Source: Variovorax paradoxus
GTDB lineage: Bacteria > Pseudomonadota > Gammaproteobacteria > Burkholderiales > Burkholderiaceae_C
Reading direction: 5' to 3'
Assembly (NCBI RefSeq): GCF_030811855.1
Contig: NZ_JAUSRN010000001.1
Coordinates: forward strand, 682,001 to 746,000
Length of the DNA: 64,000 nt
Of the stretch, positions 63,603 to 64,000 are shown piece after piece. A program made the position numbers and the translations under genes. The notes under the pieces were generated by a model. It was not told where the DNA came from. It did not search any database and saw only the letters and a program-made list of their open reading frames with translations. Positions within the stretch are counted from its first letter, which is position 1; each line of letters begins with the position of its first letter.

Positions 63603-64000
63603 TCAAGGCTGCAGCCGCAAGGCGTCCGTCAGCGTGGCCCCGGTGCTCGTACGGGCCAGGAAGGAGAGATAGCGGAAGTAGCCGTTGCTGGTGTAGATGC
63701 CGGCCGGCAAGAAAACGATGGCGCTCGGCCCGGTGTAGCTCCCGGTGGTCTCCAGCTTGCAGGCGTCGCTGGCGCTGGGACTGGCCGCCGCGTTGACCGC
63801 ATTCAGGGTGAGGCCATACATGTTCTTGGCGGTCCCGGGTTCCGACAGGGCGACGGTTCCGGACAGGGTGCACGAGCCGATCTGGACGCCGGAGGTGGTG
63901 CCGGTGAAGGCGCCGGAAGGATCAACCGTGAGGGAGATCCCTATGCCTAGGGTGTCGCTGGCCGTCCAGGTGCCGGCCACGCTGGCCTGCGAGACGGCCA
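63603..64000 (-). CDS. partial protein of unknown function (5' end off window)
   Basis: The C-terminal 132 residues of a leftward gene whose start lies beyond the right edge. The visible part has repeated small beta-type motifs (AGTWTASDTLG; GTTSGVQIGSCTLSGTVALS) with two cysteines that could form a disulfide, and ends DALRLQP. This fits a secreted or surface beta protein. No family is recognised. The last 40 bases of the window keep the frame open. Confidence 0.7.
   Translation of the reverse strand, partial: AVSQASVAGTWTASDTLGIGISLTVDPSGAFTGTTSGVQIGSCTLSGTVALSEPGTAKNMYGLTLNAVNAAASPSASDACKLETTGSYTGPSAIVFLPAGIYTSNGYFRYLSFLARTSTGATLTDALRLQP

Overview
This 64 kb window is high-GC, densely coded chromosomal DNA that reads like a soil or plant-associated betaproteobacterium of the Comamonadaceae, probably Variovorax or a close relative. 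The inference rests on gene content: a Bug-type tricarboxylate receptor, many orphan periplasmic binding proteins, several LysR, GntR and IclR regulators beside catabolic genes, BMP-type ABC transport, and short spacers with ATGA or GTGA overlaps. I saw no rRNA, tRNA, CRISPR array, transposase, integrase or replication origin.

Layout. (1) 1-9.8 kb: an aromatic-type catabolic locus. A leftward operon (zinc alcohol dehydrogenase, cupin, GntR regulator, VOC protein, fumarylacetoacetate-hydrolase-family enzyme, Bug receptor, AA_synth protein, oxidoreductase cut by the window edge) faces a rightward FAD hydroxylase and SnoaL-like pair. TGCATAAA half-sites lie in both the divergent spacer and the leader of the regulator gene. 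Next come a catabolic-type dehydroquinase and a TRAP receptor facing an IclR regulator across an IclR-box-like palindrome. (2) 10.7-14.7 kb: a small secreted protein, a 48-residue Flp-pilin-like peptide and a 1074-residue Gly-rich autotransporter. (3) 14.7-20.1 kb: a tightly spaced leftward operon of a CNNM/CorC-type membrane protein, a zinc-ribbon pseudokinase, a vWA protein, a divergent PurA-like enzyme and a nitrobindin-like protein. This is the least explained multi-gene unit in the window. (4) 20.1-23.3 kb: apaH, a GNAT acetyltransferase and a MocR-type regulator.

(5) 23.3-36.2 kb: an organosulfur acquisition island with four SsuA-like binding proteins but only one permease and one ATPase. 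It also holds an SsuD-like flavin monooxygenase, a DszC/SfnB-like acyl-CoA-dehydrogenase-fold protein, a cysteine-dioxygenase-like enzyme, a four-domain rhodanese, a class II aldolase and a membrane-anchored cytochrome c. REP-like hairpins with a compensatory base-pair change lie in this island. (6) 36.3-39.7 kb: housekeeping genes (small lipoprotein, RhlE-type helicase, YpfJ-type metalloprotease, dcd).

(7) 39.8-61.8 kb: a purine salvage and catabolism region with guanine deaminase, adenine deaminase, a complete BMP-type ABC operon plus an orphan BMP receptor, an AzgA-like purine permease and xanthine dehydrogenase (xdhA, xdhB) with LysR regulators. Interspersed are an SDR with an SMP-30-like protein, an MFS transporter, a cytochrome c gene with an apparent one-base frameshift, and a GH100-like glycosidase. 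Import by ABC and AzgA-like transporters, deamination to hypoxanthine, xanthine or guanine, and oxidation by xanthine dehydrogenase would together form a purine-use pathway. (8) 61.8-64 kb: two lipoproteins, a poorly coding 0.4 kb spacer and a partial secreted protein.
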